Positions 1 through 11,153 of a stretch of 64,000 nt of DNA are shown here, one piece after another. How positions within the stretch are numbered: position 1 is the stretch's first letter; every line of letters begins with the position of its first letter. Under the pieces are notes generated by a model. That model was not told the origin of the DNA. It worked only from the letters and a program-made list of their open reading frames with translations, and made no database searches. The position numbers and the translations under genes are program-made. Origin of the DNA: Helianthus annuus. Taxonomy: Eukaryota; Streptophyta; Magnoliopsida; Asterales; Asteraceae. Where the stretch lies: contig NC_035444.2 of NCBI RefSeq assembly GCF_002127325.2, positions 83,069,675 through 83,133,674 of the forward strand. The letters are read 5' to 3'.

Positions 1-1
1 G

Positions 2-322
2 AAGATACCTTTGTTGAAAATGAAGACGGATTTTCTGGGGAACTTTCGTTGCTGGGTTTATGATGCGGATACTGGAGAAGCCGTGATCTTATTCCGAGAT
101 AGTCAAGAGAACTTTCGAATAATAGATCCGATGTGGATTACTAACATGTCCAGGTCGGATATTATTATTCTTAAGGATCACGAGATCAACTACCTGGTTA
201 GAGATCGTGAACAAGCAATGAAGTTTCAGAAGATGGCCTTGTACTGCTTCAATCTACTGGTTAATGCGGGAAGTGCATGGTCATCGCATCACTTGACAGT
301 TGAAAGGACGTCCGAGACTTAA
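2..322 (+). CDS. C-terminal end of an unrecognised ORF of a copia-type element (partial)
   Basis: The frame is open from the window edge to a TAA ending at 322, about 106 codons, so the start lies outside the window. I recognise no RT, RNase H, integrase or CCHC motif. The visible stretch is a mixed polar and aromatic domain with CWVYDADTGEAV near its start and ending in HHLTVERTSET. It stops about 30 bases before a polypurine tract and LTR, so it is the last ORF of that element. Its position fits the extra ORF that some Sireviruses carry after pol, but that is inference. It could also be the diverged end of pol. Confidence 0.4.
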   Translation, partial: KIPLLKMKTDFLGNFRCWVYDADTGEAVILFRDSQENFRIIDPMWITNMSRSDIIILKDHEINYLVRDREQAMKFQKMALYCFNLLVNAGSAWSSHHLTVERTSET

Positions 323-352
323 AGACACGAAGATCGAGACAAAGCTACAGCC

Positions 353-361
353 AAGGGGGAG
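353..361 (+). promoter_or_regulatory. Polypurine tract of the left-edge copia element
   Basis: The run AAGGGGGAG lies directly before a TGTTGG LTR start. This is the plus-strand primer expected at the 3' end of a copia element, and the sequence matches the Sirevirus-type tract. Confidence 0.8.
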
Positions 362-547
362 TTTGTTGGTGCACTTGTGTCTGTACTTTGTCTATATTTT
401 GTAATGATATAAAACGATGTCTTTTGTTAGTCTTGTTTACGTCTTTTGTGGTTTGTATATGTGTTTGGATGTAAGTTTGACCAAGTCAACCATCCTCCTA
501 GTTTGACTTGGCCAAACAGTCAACACTTAGTTTGTAACATATGTTGT

Positions 548-722
548 GTCGAAGGATGTCATCGAAGGATTGTTCATATCCTTCGATGACCTCGAAGGAT
601 AACCTTCGATGGATACAAATGGACCTCGAAGGATATACCATCCTTCGAGGTATATGTGGATCCTTCGGAAGGTTTCTGGTCGATAGATGATCTTTCGACC
701 AGGCATTCTGATCCTTCGACAT
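548..722. repeat. Dispersed ATCCTTCGA / TCGAAGGAT motif cluster in the LTR
   Basis: About nine copies of ATCCTTCGA or its complement, plus near matches such as CTTTCGA, lie within 175 bases in both orientations. The last copy ends about 15 bases before the TATA box. Clusters of palindromic repeats are a described feature of Sirevirus LTRs; this motif looks family-specific. Confidence 0.8.
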
Positions 723-735
723 ATCAATCTGTTAT

Positions 736-749
736 GGGTATATATACCC
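736..749 (+). promoter_or_regulatory. TATA box of the left copia LTR
   Basis: GGGTATATATACCC follows immediately after the motif cluster in the U3 region, so transcription probably starts near 770-780. Confidence 0.6.
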
Positions 750-995
750 ATGTAATGGTTCACTTCACAGAAAAAAGACATTTTAGACATCCGATAGAGT
801 TGTATGTGAGTGAACCAAGTCTTGTAGAGAGTATTTTCAGTTTGGTCAAGGGCTGTAACCGTGTCCACTGAAATACAAGAGAAAACTTTGATATCTCGTG
901 TGTCTACCTTTCTCTTTGTAGCTTGTGTTCTCATATAAACTACCGGTTTGCATTCTAGCTTGGATTCCGCACTTGCTAGTGTGTTAAACATAACA

Positions 996-2001
996 AGGAT
1001 AAGGTTTAACCTCGACCTCCGGGGGACCTACAATTACCACGTTGGCTAGGCGTAGTGACGAGTCAAAGTTTCGGTCAAAATGCGTATTTATGCGCATCTT
1101 ATGACGGAACTATTTTCGGGTATCAAAACCTTTTGTTTTGATACCAAATCAGTTTTCTAACTTAGTTAAACATGTTTTAACATGTTTAACTCATCACTAC
1201 TAGTTTAGTGCTTGTTTAGGATCGTAAGTTAAGCGGTCTCGACAACCGCTTAGACTTTTGAACCCGACCCGTTTGGTCGATTATTAGGATCCGACCAAAC
1301 TTATTTAGTGATCATAGTTGCATAGGGAAAAACCTACTGAGGTTATACCTTATGATCACATAGGTTGGTTAGTTATCCATTAAGTCATTTATATGCCCAT
1401 AGAAAATGACCAAAATGCCCTTTTTGAGCATAAATTCATATTTTGCATATGAGAATAATTTTTTGACATCTAAACTGATTTAGTAACATATTTAAGCACA
1501 ATTGGGCATGTAAGACTTGACATAGGACATAGATAACCATCCGACCTTATAGTAGCTTAAACTACCATAACGGGTCGAAATGGTTCAAAAGCACTTAGGA
1601 TAACTTTATAATCAGAATGTTAGGTCTATTAAATCATGTCATATGAGTTCCAATACTCATTTGATTTATAGAACTTCATTCTAGCCTATCTCTCGATTTA
1701 GGATCTGATTATTTAACATAGTGATTCCGATACTAGGTACCATTTGATTCCTTGATTTCCCGAGCTTTGTTAGGACACTTAATCAAGGATACTTGCCATC
1801 TCAAGTGAGTACATAGTCCCCTCTTTTACGTTTTCAATGTTTTGGGGTGATTCATATGTGCCGATACACTTTTTCATGATTTCAACTATATGATTACACA
1901 TGCATAGTAGTTATCTTTTGACAAATTAAACTATTGTCAATGGCTAAAACACTGATTTTCAAAGTTTGTTAGACTATTTGTTCGTTCATATTGTTACTTA
2001 T
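996..2001. other. No gene or recognised element
   Basis: This AT-rich stretch has no ORF of note. I see small palindromes, such as the AAACATG/CATGTTT pairs around 1165-1190, but no coding similarity and no LTR termini. It may be degraded LTR or untranslated sequence of an element related to X1. Confidence 0.4.
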
Positions 2002-2730
2002 CGTAACAACCCTCAAAGATAGTCTCGATAACAAACCGTAATCAAAACCAGAACTACACGCGATGAAACTTGTATACTCAATCTAAAAATATTTAGCGGG
2101 TAAGGAATCTTGGAGTCCGATGAACCAAATCGCATAAAAATAGTCTTATTAGATTCACAATTAAAAACCAAATCAACTGGAATCAAGACCCAAACGTACG
2201 CGATAAGTATCGGCACGAAAATCGAGAAAAACGCGTGATTGGTCAAAAAAGGCGGCCGAGGACACGTGTCACGACGAAACGCCACGTGTCAGGCCTATAG
2301 TGGACACGTGGCAGGGCTAGGCCAGGTGGACTCCTGCCGCGATACGCGACAGGATCCCCGGTGCCTTCCGCGACTCGCGGGGGGTGCCAATTTGGGGTAT
2401 ATAACAGGCAGCAGTGGGACTAGTTGAAATTGCTCAGTTCGACGGTCTAAAACGTCGTCCTACTCCTTGTATCTCCGTTTCTTTCAATCAACGCCCTAAA
2501 ACCCTGAAACTCTGCTCATTATTAGAGTAATAACTCTAATCACTGGTACGATACTTTATTCGATCGATTGAAACCAATCCGATGGATGTTTAAGTGTTGC
2601 TTATATTCGGCTATACTTTGTCATTCGTCGTGAAGGTTGTGATCTCGTGATTATCGTTAAAGTTGAATTGAGTTACTACACTAATACGAGTTCCATTGTG
2701 TCTAGAAATTAGAACTCGTAATCAGGGAGC
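2002..2730 (+). mobile_element. X1: decayed gypsy LTR related to the A/B LTR, opposite orientation
   Basis: It starts near a degraded TGTAACAACC (here CGTAACAACC). It holds three G-boxes, a TATA box, and a block near 2565-2670 resembling the sense strand of the A/B LTR: GATCGATTGAAAC, GATGGATGTTTAAGTG and ACTTTGTCATTCGTCGT occur in the same order. The end is unclear because an AT-rich repeat follows. It is a relative, not a copy, of the A/B LTR. Confidence 0.5.
2260..2406 (+). promoter_or_regulatory. LTR promoter with three G-boxes and a TATA box
   Basis: CACGTG occurs at 2263, 2283 and 2305, and TATATAAC at 2398. G-boxes bind bZIP and bHLH factors in plants. Three within 48 bases, about 90 bases from a TATA box, look like an inducible promoter. 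The GCGATACGCGACAGG and CCGCGACTCGCGG dyads between them resemble the GCGGCCCGCG repeats of the A/B LTR. Confidence 0.55.
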
Positions 2731-2739
2731 TGCTAGAAT

Positions 2740-3080
2740 ACTTAGCAACTAAGTAACTTAGTAGTTAAATAAACTTAGTAAACTTACCAATTACGTACAC
2801 TTAGTTGTTAAGGAAACTTAGCAGTTAAGCTAGTTGAGTAGATTAATTAATCTGCTATTTAAGTTAAGTAATCAACTAAGCAAATTATAAGATTAAGATA
2901 AATTAATTAGTTAAGTAGTTAATTAATTAAAAAAGTTAAGAAATGTTAATTAAGATTAATTAAGCTAAGCGAGATTAATTAAGTTAAGCAAGATTAATTA
3001 AGCTAAGCAGGATTAATTAAGCTAAGAAGGATTAATTAAGCTAAGAAAGATTAATTAAGCTAAGTAAGATTTATTAATCA
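2740..3080. repeat. AT-rich minisatellite
   Basis: Degenerate AACTTAG/AGTTAAG words lead into about six copies of a 20-22 base unit containing GATTAATTAAGCTAAG between about 2951 and 3070. No coding potential. Confidence 0.8.
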
Positions 3081-3099
3081 CCTAAATAGATATACATGA

Positions 3100-4558
3100 A
3101 AAATAGATATATACGGGGTCGTGTATATGAGAACGTTTAATATTAATAATTAAATATATTATTTTTGACCTTACTCCGTTTTTAATGAAACTTAGGTTAA
3201 AACATAGATAAAAAAATGCTCGTTCTAATGACATATTCGTCATTTTATAAAACATCATATTTTAAAAGTTATACGAGAAAAACGAGTGAAGCAGCTGAAT
3301 TAATATATATAAGCAAGCTAGCTAGCAGGTCAAGCAGGCAGGTAGGCATGTCAATTGTATCCCACATCGACCAGAAAGGTTTTGAGGTGCTTGCTTGCTT
3401 GCTTTAAATAAGTGCCTAGGATTTCATTCTTCCTTGCTCATTTCTTTTCTTCTTCTCTCTATACGTTGGTGTTCTAACCAATAGTCACCGATGCGATATT
3501 CTGTCCGATCGATTCAGGAACCAACTAACGGATGCCAAAGTGCTATACTTTGTGAGTTCGTTAAACGGATGCCAAAGTGCTATACTTTGTGAGTTCGTTA
3601 AACGGATGCCAAAGTACTATCTGAATAAGACTATACTTTGTGAATTTCGTTAAGGTTCGGATCTCGTGACCATCGTTAGGTTTGATGTGGTTTTACACTA
3701 ATACGTATTTCACTCTGTTAAACTAAATGTTTAACTACCCGTAACTTTACACCATACTCCTACAATCAAAATGGATGCTGAATTATCAGAAGGTTCAAAA
3801 CAATAAAGTATATGCTTAATTATCAGAAGGAGTAGAATCAAGAAGCTTGTTAAATCAATACTGCATGCTTATAATGTGAGTCATTCTCTTTTTATCAACA
3901 GTAATTTACAATACTCCAAATTATTTTCAAAAGTTATAATTACATGGATTAAGTCATGGTTATCTTGAATCACTGGTTAGTGGGGTATTGTGCACATTAC
4001 TAATTTCTCACGGTTAGGCTAATAAATCCTAACAGTGATAATCGTCACTACTTGGGTGAAAGGACCCAATAGTGGTATGACCATCGTCACCAGGAGGTGA
4101 CACGGCGCCAGATAAAATAAGATAAAAGCCATTGTAATCGCTCTTATGCTGTAATTTATAACTATGTGTCATTTTTGTACAAACTGAATGAACTCACCAG
4201 TATTTCCTGCTGACCAAATGTTTTTAAAACGCGTTTCAGGTAATTACAGTAGATCGGAATAAGAGTTGGATACGGCACCAAAAGGCTTACAGAAGTGGCT
4301 TAATTTATCAATTAAATTAAATTAAGAAAAGTTGTTTTACGTATTCGGGTTTATCCCATATTAAAGCTACCTTTCAAAATATGGTTTTATCCCATCTATT
4401 TAGTAAATAAAATCTGGGGTTCTCTAAACTCTGATATTTTTCCTAACTCACGGTCCTGATGAAATTTCCGCTGCACTACTTTTCTAAATAACCACCGGTA
4501 CCACTAAACTGGTTCGCGGCTCCCGATTCCCTCCAGGGTGGGGTTGGGGGATGTGACA
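3100..4558 (+). mobile_element. X2: second decayed LTR related to the A/B LTR
   Basis: From about 3760 to 4560 it follows the A/B LTR in reverse orientation: the GGTGACGATGGTC, TGGGTCCTTTCACCCAAG and GTGCACAATACCCCACTA blocks recur as complements. It ends GATGTGACA at 4558, the same terminal class as A/B. A possible TATA (TTTAAATAA) lies near 3403. There is no internal domain next to it, so it is a solo or truncated LTR. The left boundary is uncertain. Confidence 0.55.
3525..3610. repeat. 37-bp tandem repeat in X2
   Basis: The unit with GGATGCCAAAGTGCTATA is repeated at a 37-base period for two full copies and part of a third. In the A/B LTR the matching region occurs as a single GATGGATGTTTAGTATGGCA-type segment. 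Confidence 0.8.
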
Positions 4559-4804
4559 CTTATACATTCATTAACAATGATCAAGCCAATTGGTAGTTCG
4601 ATATAGCGCTATAGGACTAGACATCCCATTCCTGTTGTATGGAATGTCAGAAACCAAAGTTTTAACCAAATAGAATTGCGTTTGTGGTATTTCTATAGTC
4701 TCCAAAGTGTAGTTTGATGCACTAAGGTTTGAATGTATTACCAAATCGCGATATATGGTATATTTCGGTATACTATTATGGCATATTTTGATATGCTACC
4801 AACG
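4559..4804. mobile_element. Left part of the sequence split by composite A/B
   Basis: There is no ORF. Near 4740-4800 it has two small hairpins of the type GGTATA-TTTCGG-TATAC and GCATA-TTTTGA-TATGC. The same hairpin type continues at 38615-39110 on the far side of A/B, so the two segments were once contiguous. The left end abuts X2. Confidence 0.6.
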
Positions 4805-6130
4805 TGTCACGGCCCCCGCGCCCGGTTTGACCCAGTCCAGGAGCCGCGGGACAGAAACCTGTGGTACAGCGGAAGTCTAGCAGGATCGTTTAAACTTGAA
4901 AATGCCCGATTATTATTTTATTTCATAATTTGGGATAAACCCTGTAATTTATGTTAGAGGAATTTCACAGGAATTCCCTTATTTTACAAAACATGTTTAT
5001 TTATTTATTTGAGCCACTACTTCAAGCTTGTGGGTGCTCCGTAAAACCTTTTCTTGATTCACAGTAGATAACCTGAAACATGTTTTAAAAATATTTTGTC
5101 AGCGGGGAAATACTGGTGAGTCACTCCATTTAATGAAATGACACAGAGTTATAAATTACAACATAAGAGCGATTACAATGGCTTCTATCTTATTATTATC
5201 TGGCGCCGTGTCACCTCCTGGTGACGATGGTCATGCCACTATTGGGTCCTTTCACCCAAGCAGTGACGATTATCACTGTTAGGATTTATTAGCCTAACTG
5301 TGAGAAATTAGTAATGTGCACAATACCCCACTAGCCAGTGATTCAAGATAACCACGACTTAATCCCTGTAATTATAACTTTTGAAAATAATTTGGAGTAT
5401 TGTAAAACATAATTGATAAAAAGAGAATGACTCATATTTCAAGTTTATACGGGCAGGGTTTAGCCTACTGATAAGCCTGATAACCTAATTTAAATCACAA
5501 TGCACACGAACTAGGTTAGTAACTAATACAGCGTTTACGATAACTCACGAGATACAACCCTCACAACGAATGACAAAATGCCATACTAAACATCCATCGA
5601 ATTTACGACGAATGACAAAGTATAACCCTAATGCGGGAAACACTTAAACATCCATTGGATAGTTTCAATCGATCGGATATTGAATCGTAGCAGCGATCGA
5701 GTTAATACTCGGTATCGTGGCAGCACCTCACTATATGAAAATTATAGTTTTGAGCAGTATAACTTTGTTTTTGAAAGTTTTCATCGACACCAGAGGACTG
5801 CTCAGGAGCCAAGCTATTTATAGCTGAAATATGGGGCTCTCGCGGCCCGCGTGAGCCATAGGCTAAACCTTACGCGGCCCGCGAGGGACACCTATTCGTA
5901 GATTAGGGCTAGCGTGTCACACCTAGGGCTGCCACGTGTGCGACACGTGGCCCGTTGGCATCTTCGGTGATTTAATGAGTTGTCACGACCCGCGTAGACA
6001 TCCCTTGTGTCTTACGCGCCCCACGTGAAGACCAAAAATCTGCTTTTCTTGATTTTTGTTATGGATTAGGGTTTCAGGGGTCCGGGTTTTCACTTACGAG
6101 TCGTTTAGGGACATTTTTGCAGTCCTTACA
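4805..6130 (-). mobile_element. 3' LTR of A (1326 bp)
   Basis: On the plus strand it runs from TGTCACGGCCCCC to GTCCTTACA. It matches 12309-13634 over its full 1326 bases with scattered substitutions. The polypurine tract lies directly outside at 6131. Confidence 0.92.
5811..5950 (-). promoter_or_regulatory. A LTR promoter: G-box palindrome, GCGGCCCGCG repeats, TATA
   Basis: In sense order there is a symmetrical pair of G-boxes (CACGTG at 5933 and 5944, within CCACGTGT-GCG-ACACGTGG), then CGCGGGCCGCG-type dyads around 5840-5885, then the TATA box GCTATAAATAGC at 5813-5824. The middle LTR keeps the same layout, with its TATA at 13317-13328. Confidence 0.65.
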
Positions 6131-6170
6131 TCCTCCCCACCTTATTTAGAATCTCGTCCTCGAGATTGAT
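6131..6170 (-). promoter_or_regulatory. Polypurine tract and preceding palindrome of A
   Basis: On the sense strand a dyad AATCTCG-AGGA-CGAGATT lies about 17 bases before GGTGGGGAGGA, which abuts the LTR start TGTAAGGACT. The purine run is the expected plus-strand primer. Confidence 0.8.
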
Positions 6171-6409
6171 TGAAATAAGTGTGGATACTTTCGCTTCATC
6201 TCTGATTCTAGTTCCCAAGTATATTCAGGTCCTCTCTTTGAATCCCACTTGACCTTGACCAGCACCAGGCGTTTGTGCTTTAGAAACTTGTTCTTTCTAT
6301 CTTCTATTTGAAGTGGTTTTTCAACAAACTTCAACTTTTCATTTACTTGCACATGTTGGAGAGGGACTACCAGTGATTCGTCAGATAAACATTTCTTGAA
6401 ACACATCAT
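6146..6409 (-). pseudogene. pol: A pol C-terminus, chromodomain-like tail (broken)
   Basis: This is the last coding piece of A, ending in [15 protein letters not shown], the usual tail of Tekay/Del-type chromovirus integrases. It is out of frame with the upstream integrase because about 14 bases present in copy B (13900-13915) are missing here. The region just before KKCLSDES is therefore scrambled. The B copy at 13671-13922 keeps the [11 protein letters not shown] junction. Confidence 0.85.
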
Positions 6410-6521
6410 GTACCCCAGCTAACTCTTCTGGTAGTTGTAAACGATAAGCAACTGGTCCTATTTGCTGGATTACTGGGAATGGTCCTATGTACCTTGGACT
6501 TAATTTCCCTTTCTTTCCGAA

Positions 6522-6956
6522 TCACCCTACTCCTTTCCAAGGAGAAACTTTTAAGAGTACCTTGTCACCGATTTGAAATTCTAGTGTCTTGCGTCGATTG
6601 TCTGCATAACTCTTCTGGCGATCTCTAGCCGTTTTCAATCTTTCTTTAATTTGAGTTATCTTGTCAGTGGTATCTTGCACAATCTCAGGACCTGATAATT
6701 GACTTTCTCCTATTTCTGCCCAACAAACCGGAGTTCTACACTTGCGTCCATACAGTGCTTCGAACGGGGCAGCTTCAATGCTTGAATGGTAACTATTGTT
6801 ATAGGAGAATTCAATTAAGGGTAGATGATCATCCCAGTTTCCACCAAAATCTATTACACATGCCCTGAGCATGTCTTCCAGGGTTTGAATCGTTCTTTCA
6901 CTTTGTCCGTCTGTCTGGGGATGATAAGCTGTACTTAAATTTAATCGTGTACCCAT
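6522..6956 (-). pseudogene. pol: A integrase C-terminal half (broken)
   Basis: It contains [17 protein letters not shown] with the catalytic Glu of the DDE triad, then [16 protein letters not shown] and the GPF-type region start [13 protein letters not shown]. It is in the same frame as the upstream RNase H/integrase piece, separated by a nonsense codon near 6972. It stops at 6522, where a frame change occurs. Confidence 0.9.
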
Positions 6957-6974
6957 GGCTTCTTGGAAACTTGT

Positions 6975-7952
6975 CTAGAAATGTGAAGTGAAACGACTAT
7001 CTCTATCCGATACAATGGAGAGTGGAACTCCATGTAAGGATACTACTTCGTCTACGTATAATTTGGCTAACCTTTCCATGCTGAAAGTTTCTTTTATGGG
7101 TAGAAAATGAGCTGACTTGGTTTTGGGCAATTTAGTAACAAAATCCATGGTTATTAGTTCCCATTTCCAAACAGGCATTTCTAATTGTTGGAGTAATCCT
7201 GAAGGTTTCTGGTGTTCTGCCTTAACTTGTGAACGAGTAAGACACTTAGATACATAACTAGCTATGTCCTTTTTCATTCCTATCCACCAGAAATTATTTC
7301 TTAAATCTTGGTACATCTTATTGTTTCCTGGGTGCATGGTATACCTAGATTTATGAGCTTCCTCTAAAATCTTACTTCTTAAATTTCCCTGCTTAGGTAC
7401 CCAAATTCTTTTCTTATGGAATTTCCAAATTCCATCAGTTCCTTGCTCCAATTCTTTTATTCGTCCTTTCATTCCTTCGGAATCATCTTTAATTGCTGTT
7501 GCTTGAACATTTTTCAGTTGTTCCATTAAATCTAATTGTAGATTTAATCTAAGAGCACGAATTCGCTTTTGCTTTTCATGATATTTACGACTTAGAGCAT
7601 CTGCAATGACATTTGCCTTTCCTTCGTGATATTGAATATCACAGTCGTAGTCGTTTAGAATTTCCATCCATCTTCTTTGCCTCATGTTTAATTCTTTTTG
7701 CCCAAATATGTATTTTAAGCTTTTATGATCTGTATAGACAGTAAACTTACTTCCATACAGATAATGCCTCCAACTTTTAAGGGCAAAAATTACCGCTCCC
7801 AATTCTAAGTCATGTGTCGTATAGTTTTCTTCGTGCTTTTTCAATTGCCTTGAGGCATACGCAATTACCTTTTTGCGTTGCATTAACACACATCCTAATC
7901 CTAGCTTAGAAGCATCGCAGTAGACTTCAAAATCTTCTGTTCCTTCTGGCAA
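6975..7952 (-). pseudogene. pol: A RNase H and integrase N-terminal half (broken)
   Basis: RNase H is recognised by FEVYCDASKLGLG, the YASRQLKKHE strand and YTDHKSLKYI. A HHCC integrase zinc finger follows (AHKSRYTMHPG...), with the final Cys changed in CLTRSQ. The first catalytic Asp (ITMDFVTKLP) and the second (VSDRDSRF) are present. About 15 residues usually found between KLPKT and SAHFLPI are missing by an in-frame deletion. The enzyme would be inactive even without the stop codons. Confidence 0.9.
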
Positions 7953-8222
7953 TGCTAAGATTGGGGCGTTTGTTAATTTTTGCTTTAAAATCCTAAAAGC
8001 CTCCTCCTGTCTGGGTCCCCATTCAAATTTTATGGCTTTACAGGTTAGCTTAGTTAATTGTACGGCTATCTTATAAAAATCCTTAATGAATCGCCTATAT
8101 ATCCGGCTAACCCTAGAAAACTTCTAACTTCCGTAGCCTTGCGGGGCTTTCCATTTGGTGATTGCTTCGATTTTAGAGGGATCTATGTGAATACCTTTGT
8201 GATTCACCATATGACCTAAAAA

Positions 8223-9149
8223 TTACACCTCCTGTAGCCAAAATTCACACTTCGAGAATTTGGCGTAAAGCTTTTCCCTTCTTAACAAAGTTAAGAGTGC
8301 ATGCAGGTGCTCACAATGTTCTTCCTGACTTTTGGAGTAAATAAGTATATCGTCGATGAAAACGATTACAAATTTATCCAAATATGGTTTACAGATTCTA
8401 TTCATCATGTCCATGAATGCTGCTGGAGCATTTGTTAGTCCGAAGGGCATGACTGTAAACTCGTAATGTCCATACCTAGTTCTGAAAGCGGTTTTAGGTA
8501 TGTCTTCTTCTTGCACCTTTAATTGATGATATCCGGAGCGTAAATCTATTTTAGAAAAATATCTATCTCCTTGCAATTGATCAAAAAGATCATCAATCCT
8601 AGGTAATGGGTATCGATTCTTAATTGTGACCTTATTTAATTCCCTATAGTCGATACACATTCTCATCGATCCGTCCTTCTTCTTTACAAACAACACTGGA
8701 GCTCCCCACGGAGAGGAACTAGGTTGTATAAACCCTTTGTTTAGTAATTCATCTAATTGTTTCTTTAATTCTAACATTTCAGTAGGTGCCAACCGATACG
8801 GTGCCTTGGCTATCGGTATAGTTCCTAGAATTAGATGAATTCTGAATTCTACTTCTCTATCGGGTGGTAATCCTGGTAGGTCTTCCGGAAAAACATCCGG
8901 GTATTCTGATACTATTGGAATATCCTTAAGTTCCTTACGTTTGGTATTAACAATTACCGAAATCATATATGTTATTCCTTGTTTTCTTGAATAACTGGCC
9001 AACTTCATTACTGAAATAAATTTCAGTGGCTTTTGTGGCTTATCTCCGGTAATCATTATTAATTCTCCTGTGGGTGTATGGATTTCAATGGAATTTTTAT
9101 CACAGAGAATTCGAGCATGGTTGGCTACTACCCAATCCATTCCTAACAC
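8223..9149 (-). pseudogene. pol: A protease C-terminus and reverse transcriptase (broken)
   Basis: It begins with [13 protein letters not shown], the end of the aspartic protease. RT then shows [60 protein letters not shown] and the catalytic FIDDILIYS near 8341-8363. The frame ends at a nonsense codon after FWLQEV, and remnants of the connection domain continue to 7953 with further damage. It lies in the same frame as gag, as expected for one chromovirus gag-pol ORF. Confidence 0.92.
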
Positions 9150-9230
9150 GACATCGAATCCGGCTAGGTAACAGGTTTGCAGAAAATTTATGGCCTAACA
9201 GTTTAATTTTTCCTTCTCGCAAAACCTTAT

Positions 9231-9434
9231 CTATGTTAACCGAATTCCCCTCTGCCGTTTCGACCGTAAAAATCTGCTAAGGTTGGTTAAAGGTAAATTA
9301 AGAGCTTGGCAGAACGAAGTATTTATAAAACTTTGGTTTGCACCAGAGTCAAATAATACTTTCGCATAAATGTTGTGAACTAAGAACGTACCAGCTATGA
9401 CGTCAGGAATTAGTTCAGCTTCCTGCGTAGTCAA
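9231..9434 (-). pseudogene. pol: A aspartic protease N-terminal part (broken)
   Basis: The active-site motif VLFDSGANQSFI is intact. After about 30 more codons a frame change leads to a stop at 9231. The original frame resumes before LGMDWV, so two small indels flank the damaged stretch. It reads through from gag in the same frame. Confidence 0.85.
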
Positions 9435-10607
9435 TTGAAAGGCTCTTGCATTCTTTTTAGTAGTTCCTTCTGCATGTTTATCCTTGTTATCTGCTGGTTT
9501 AACTAATGTGGGGCATTCTGGTCGGAAATGCCCAGCTTCTCCACAGTTGAAGCAGACTTTTGTTTTCTTTTTCCTGCAATCTTCTTCTTGATGTCCTGGA
9601 ATTTTGTAGAAGTTACAGTACCCTTTGCATTTTCCAAAATGCTTTCCTTTGCAGGTACTGCAAAATGGGACAGTGGAAGATCGCCCGGTTCCTCTTTTCC
9701 TTTAATTGCTGTTATTACCCACACGAAATCCTTGAGTAATCTTTTGGGCCACTTCCTTCCTTCTATTTTCTTCTCGAGTGCGCACCAGTCCGTCAGTCAA
9801 GGTGTTGGCTAATTCTACCGCATCGTCAATCGTGCGGGGTCTAGCAGCCTTGACAATATCACGAATCTCGCTAATCAACCCCCAAATTTAGCGAGAGATG
9901 AGTACTGGTTCTGGCGAAGCCAGAGTAGGTATAATTCTGGCATACTCAAAGAATTTTGAAGTATACCCTCGACAGTCAACATCCACCATTCGGTGGCTCA
10001 GGAATTTGTTTGCCATTTGTTCTTTTTCATATTTGGGACATAATTTTCTTTCTATCAATTGCTTAAATTCTTCGTAACTCATGGCGTAGGCCATGTCACT
10101 TCCCTGGGCTTGCAATACTGTCTTCCACCATTCTAATGCTTCTTCCTTGAAAAGGTGAGAATCATACATAACTTTATCCTCCTCGGCACATTTACTTATT
10201 TTGATTACTGCCTCGGTTTTCTCTAACTAACACAGTGCCGCAGTCGCCCCTTCATTGCCTGCGAACTCAACAGGTTTACAGGCAAGAAATTCCTTGTAAG
10301 TGCAACCAGGTGTTGCAGCTTTCATTCTTTTGTATACCGGGGCTTGAATTTCTTTATTATTGTTGCCACCTCCATTAATACTATTACTAGAAGTATTGTC
10401 ATGCGTGCGTTTACTAAGGTGAGCTTGTGAAGGCTCAGCAGGACTTTTTACCGCATCGACGATGGCTGGAATAGCATTAGCTATTCCTTGAGCGACGATG
10501 TTTTCTATGTCTTGCCGGTTTAGGAAGTGATCCTCGTTATTGTGTTCCGATTGGTTAACTTCATTAACTGGTTCATTAACCGCGTGTTCCATCTGGATGT
10601 TTATCAA
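9435..10607 (-). pseudogene. gag: A gag with CCHC zinc knuckle (three nonsense codons)
   Basis: From the Met at 10607 one frame runs to the protease. It has an Asn-rich N-terminus, TPGCTYKEFLACKPVEFAG, the retrotransposon Gag core (EEALEWWKTVLQAQG, YEEFKQLIERKLCP), and a nucleocapsid with CFNCGEAGHFRPEC (9503-9550). Nonsense codons lie near 10230, 9888 and 9704. The first replaces a Trp and the others common Tyr or Asn codons. Gag would package RNA and assemble the particle. The damage makes it non-coding. Confidence 0.88.
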
Positions 10608-10814
10608 GCATCACTATTATTTAGTATAAACACTTTGGGTATAACTGTACAACCAGACTTTATTTAAAATAGCAAACACAACAACCTTATATATCTATTA
10701 CAACTTACAACTGAAATTCAAGATATACTATTATTTAATTTAGCTAGGATGATTATGCTTCGTATTTATTTATCTAGCTTCCAGGGTTGGTCTATGTTTG
10801 GCAGTTTATCTTAA

Positions 10815-11153
10815 TTAAGGATCAAGATTCACTGCTGTAGTGGCTAACATATAGAGATCTGACCATTTTTCATCTAATTCGTCTTCCCACGGCGGGTTTT
10901 TGCCTATTTCTTGAGTCTCCTTAGTAACTATCACTTCTTTTGAATTGGACGTCCCTATTTTCTCGTGGCTTTTTCTAATAATCCAATTTCTTTTCTTGGT
11001 AGTAAGTGGGTTCTCATACTGTACCTTATGAATAAATATTCCTTCATTAGTATTTACTGAATATCTTGAGGAATTTGATTGAGATGAGGTTCCCTTATCC
11101 TTTTGGGCACTATCTAGTTGATGATAAATGTCCGAAAGCTTTTGCTTACCCAT
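10815..11153 (-). CDS. Extra ORF upstream of gag in A, WEDELDEK protein
   Basis: An intact 112-codon ORF (MGKQKLSDIYHQLD... to AVNLDP) lies between the 5' LTR and gag, on the element's coding strand. An in-frame Met also exists at 11195. The family is not recognised. The C-terminal part has NPPWEDELDEKWSDLY, which resembles SWEEELDHKLALGD in the neighbouring ORF at 11485-11949, so the two may be related. It survives in an element whose gag-pol carries many stops. Whether it is translated, perhaps after splicing, is unknown. Confidence 0.4.
   Translation of the reverse strand: MGKQKLSDIYHQLDSAQKDKGTSSQSNSSRYSVNTNEGIFIHKVQYENPLTTKKRNWIIRKSHEKIGTSNSKEVIVTKETQEIGKNPPWEDELDEKWSDLYMLATTAVNLDP

Larger units (their letters stand above)
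364..995 (+). mobile_element. 3' LTR of a copia (Sirevirus-like) retrotransposon
   Basis: It begins TGTTGG after the polypurine tract and ends TAACA at 995, giving TGTT...AACA termini. The right end is chosen by those termini and could lie a few tens of bases later, for example CCTACA at 1032. A TATA box is at 737-748 inside the symmetrical GGGTATATATACCC. A dense cluster of one inverted motif occupies the region just upstream. The 5' LTR is outside the window, so neither LTR divergence nor a target duplication can be checked. Confidence 0.75.
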
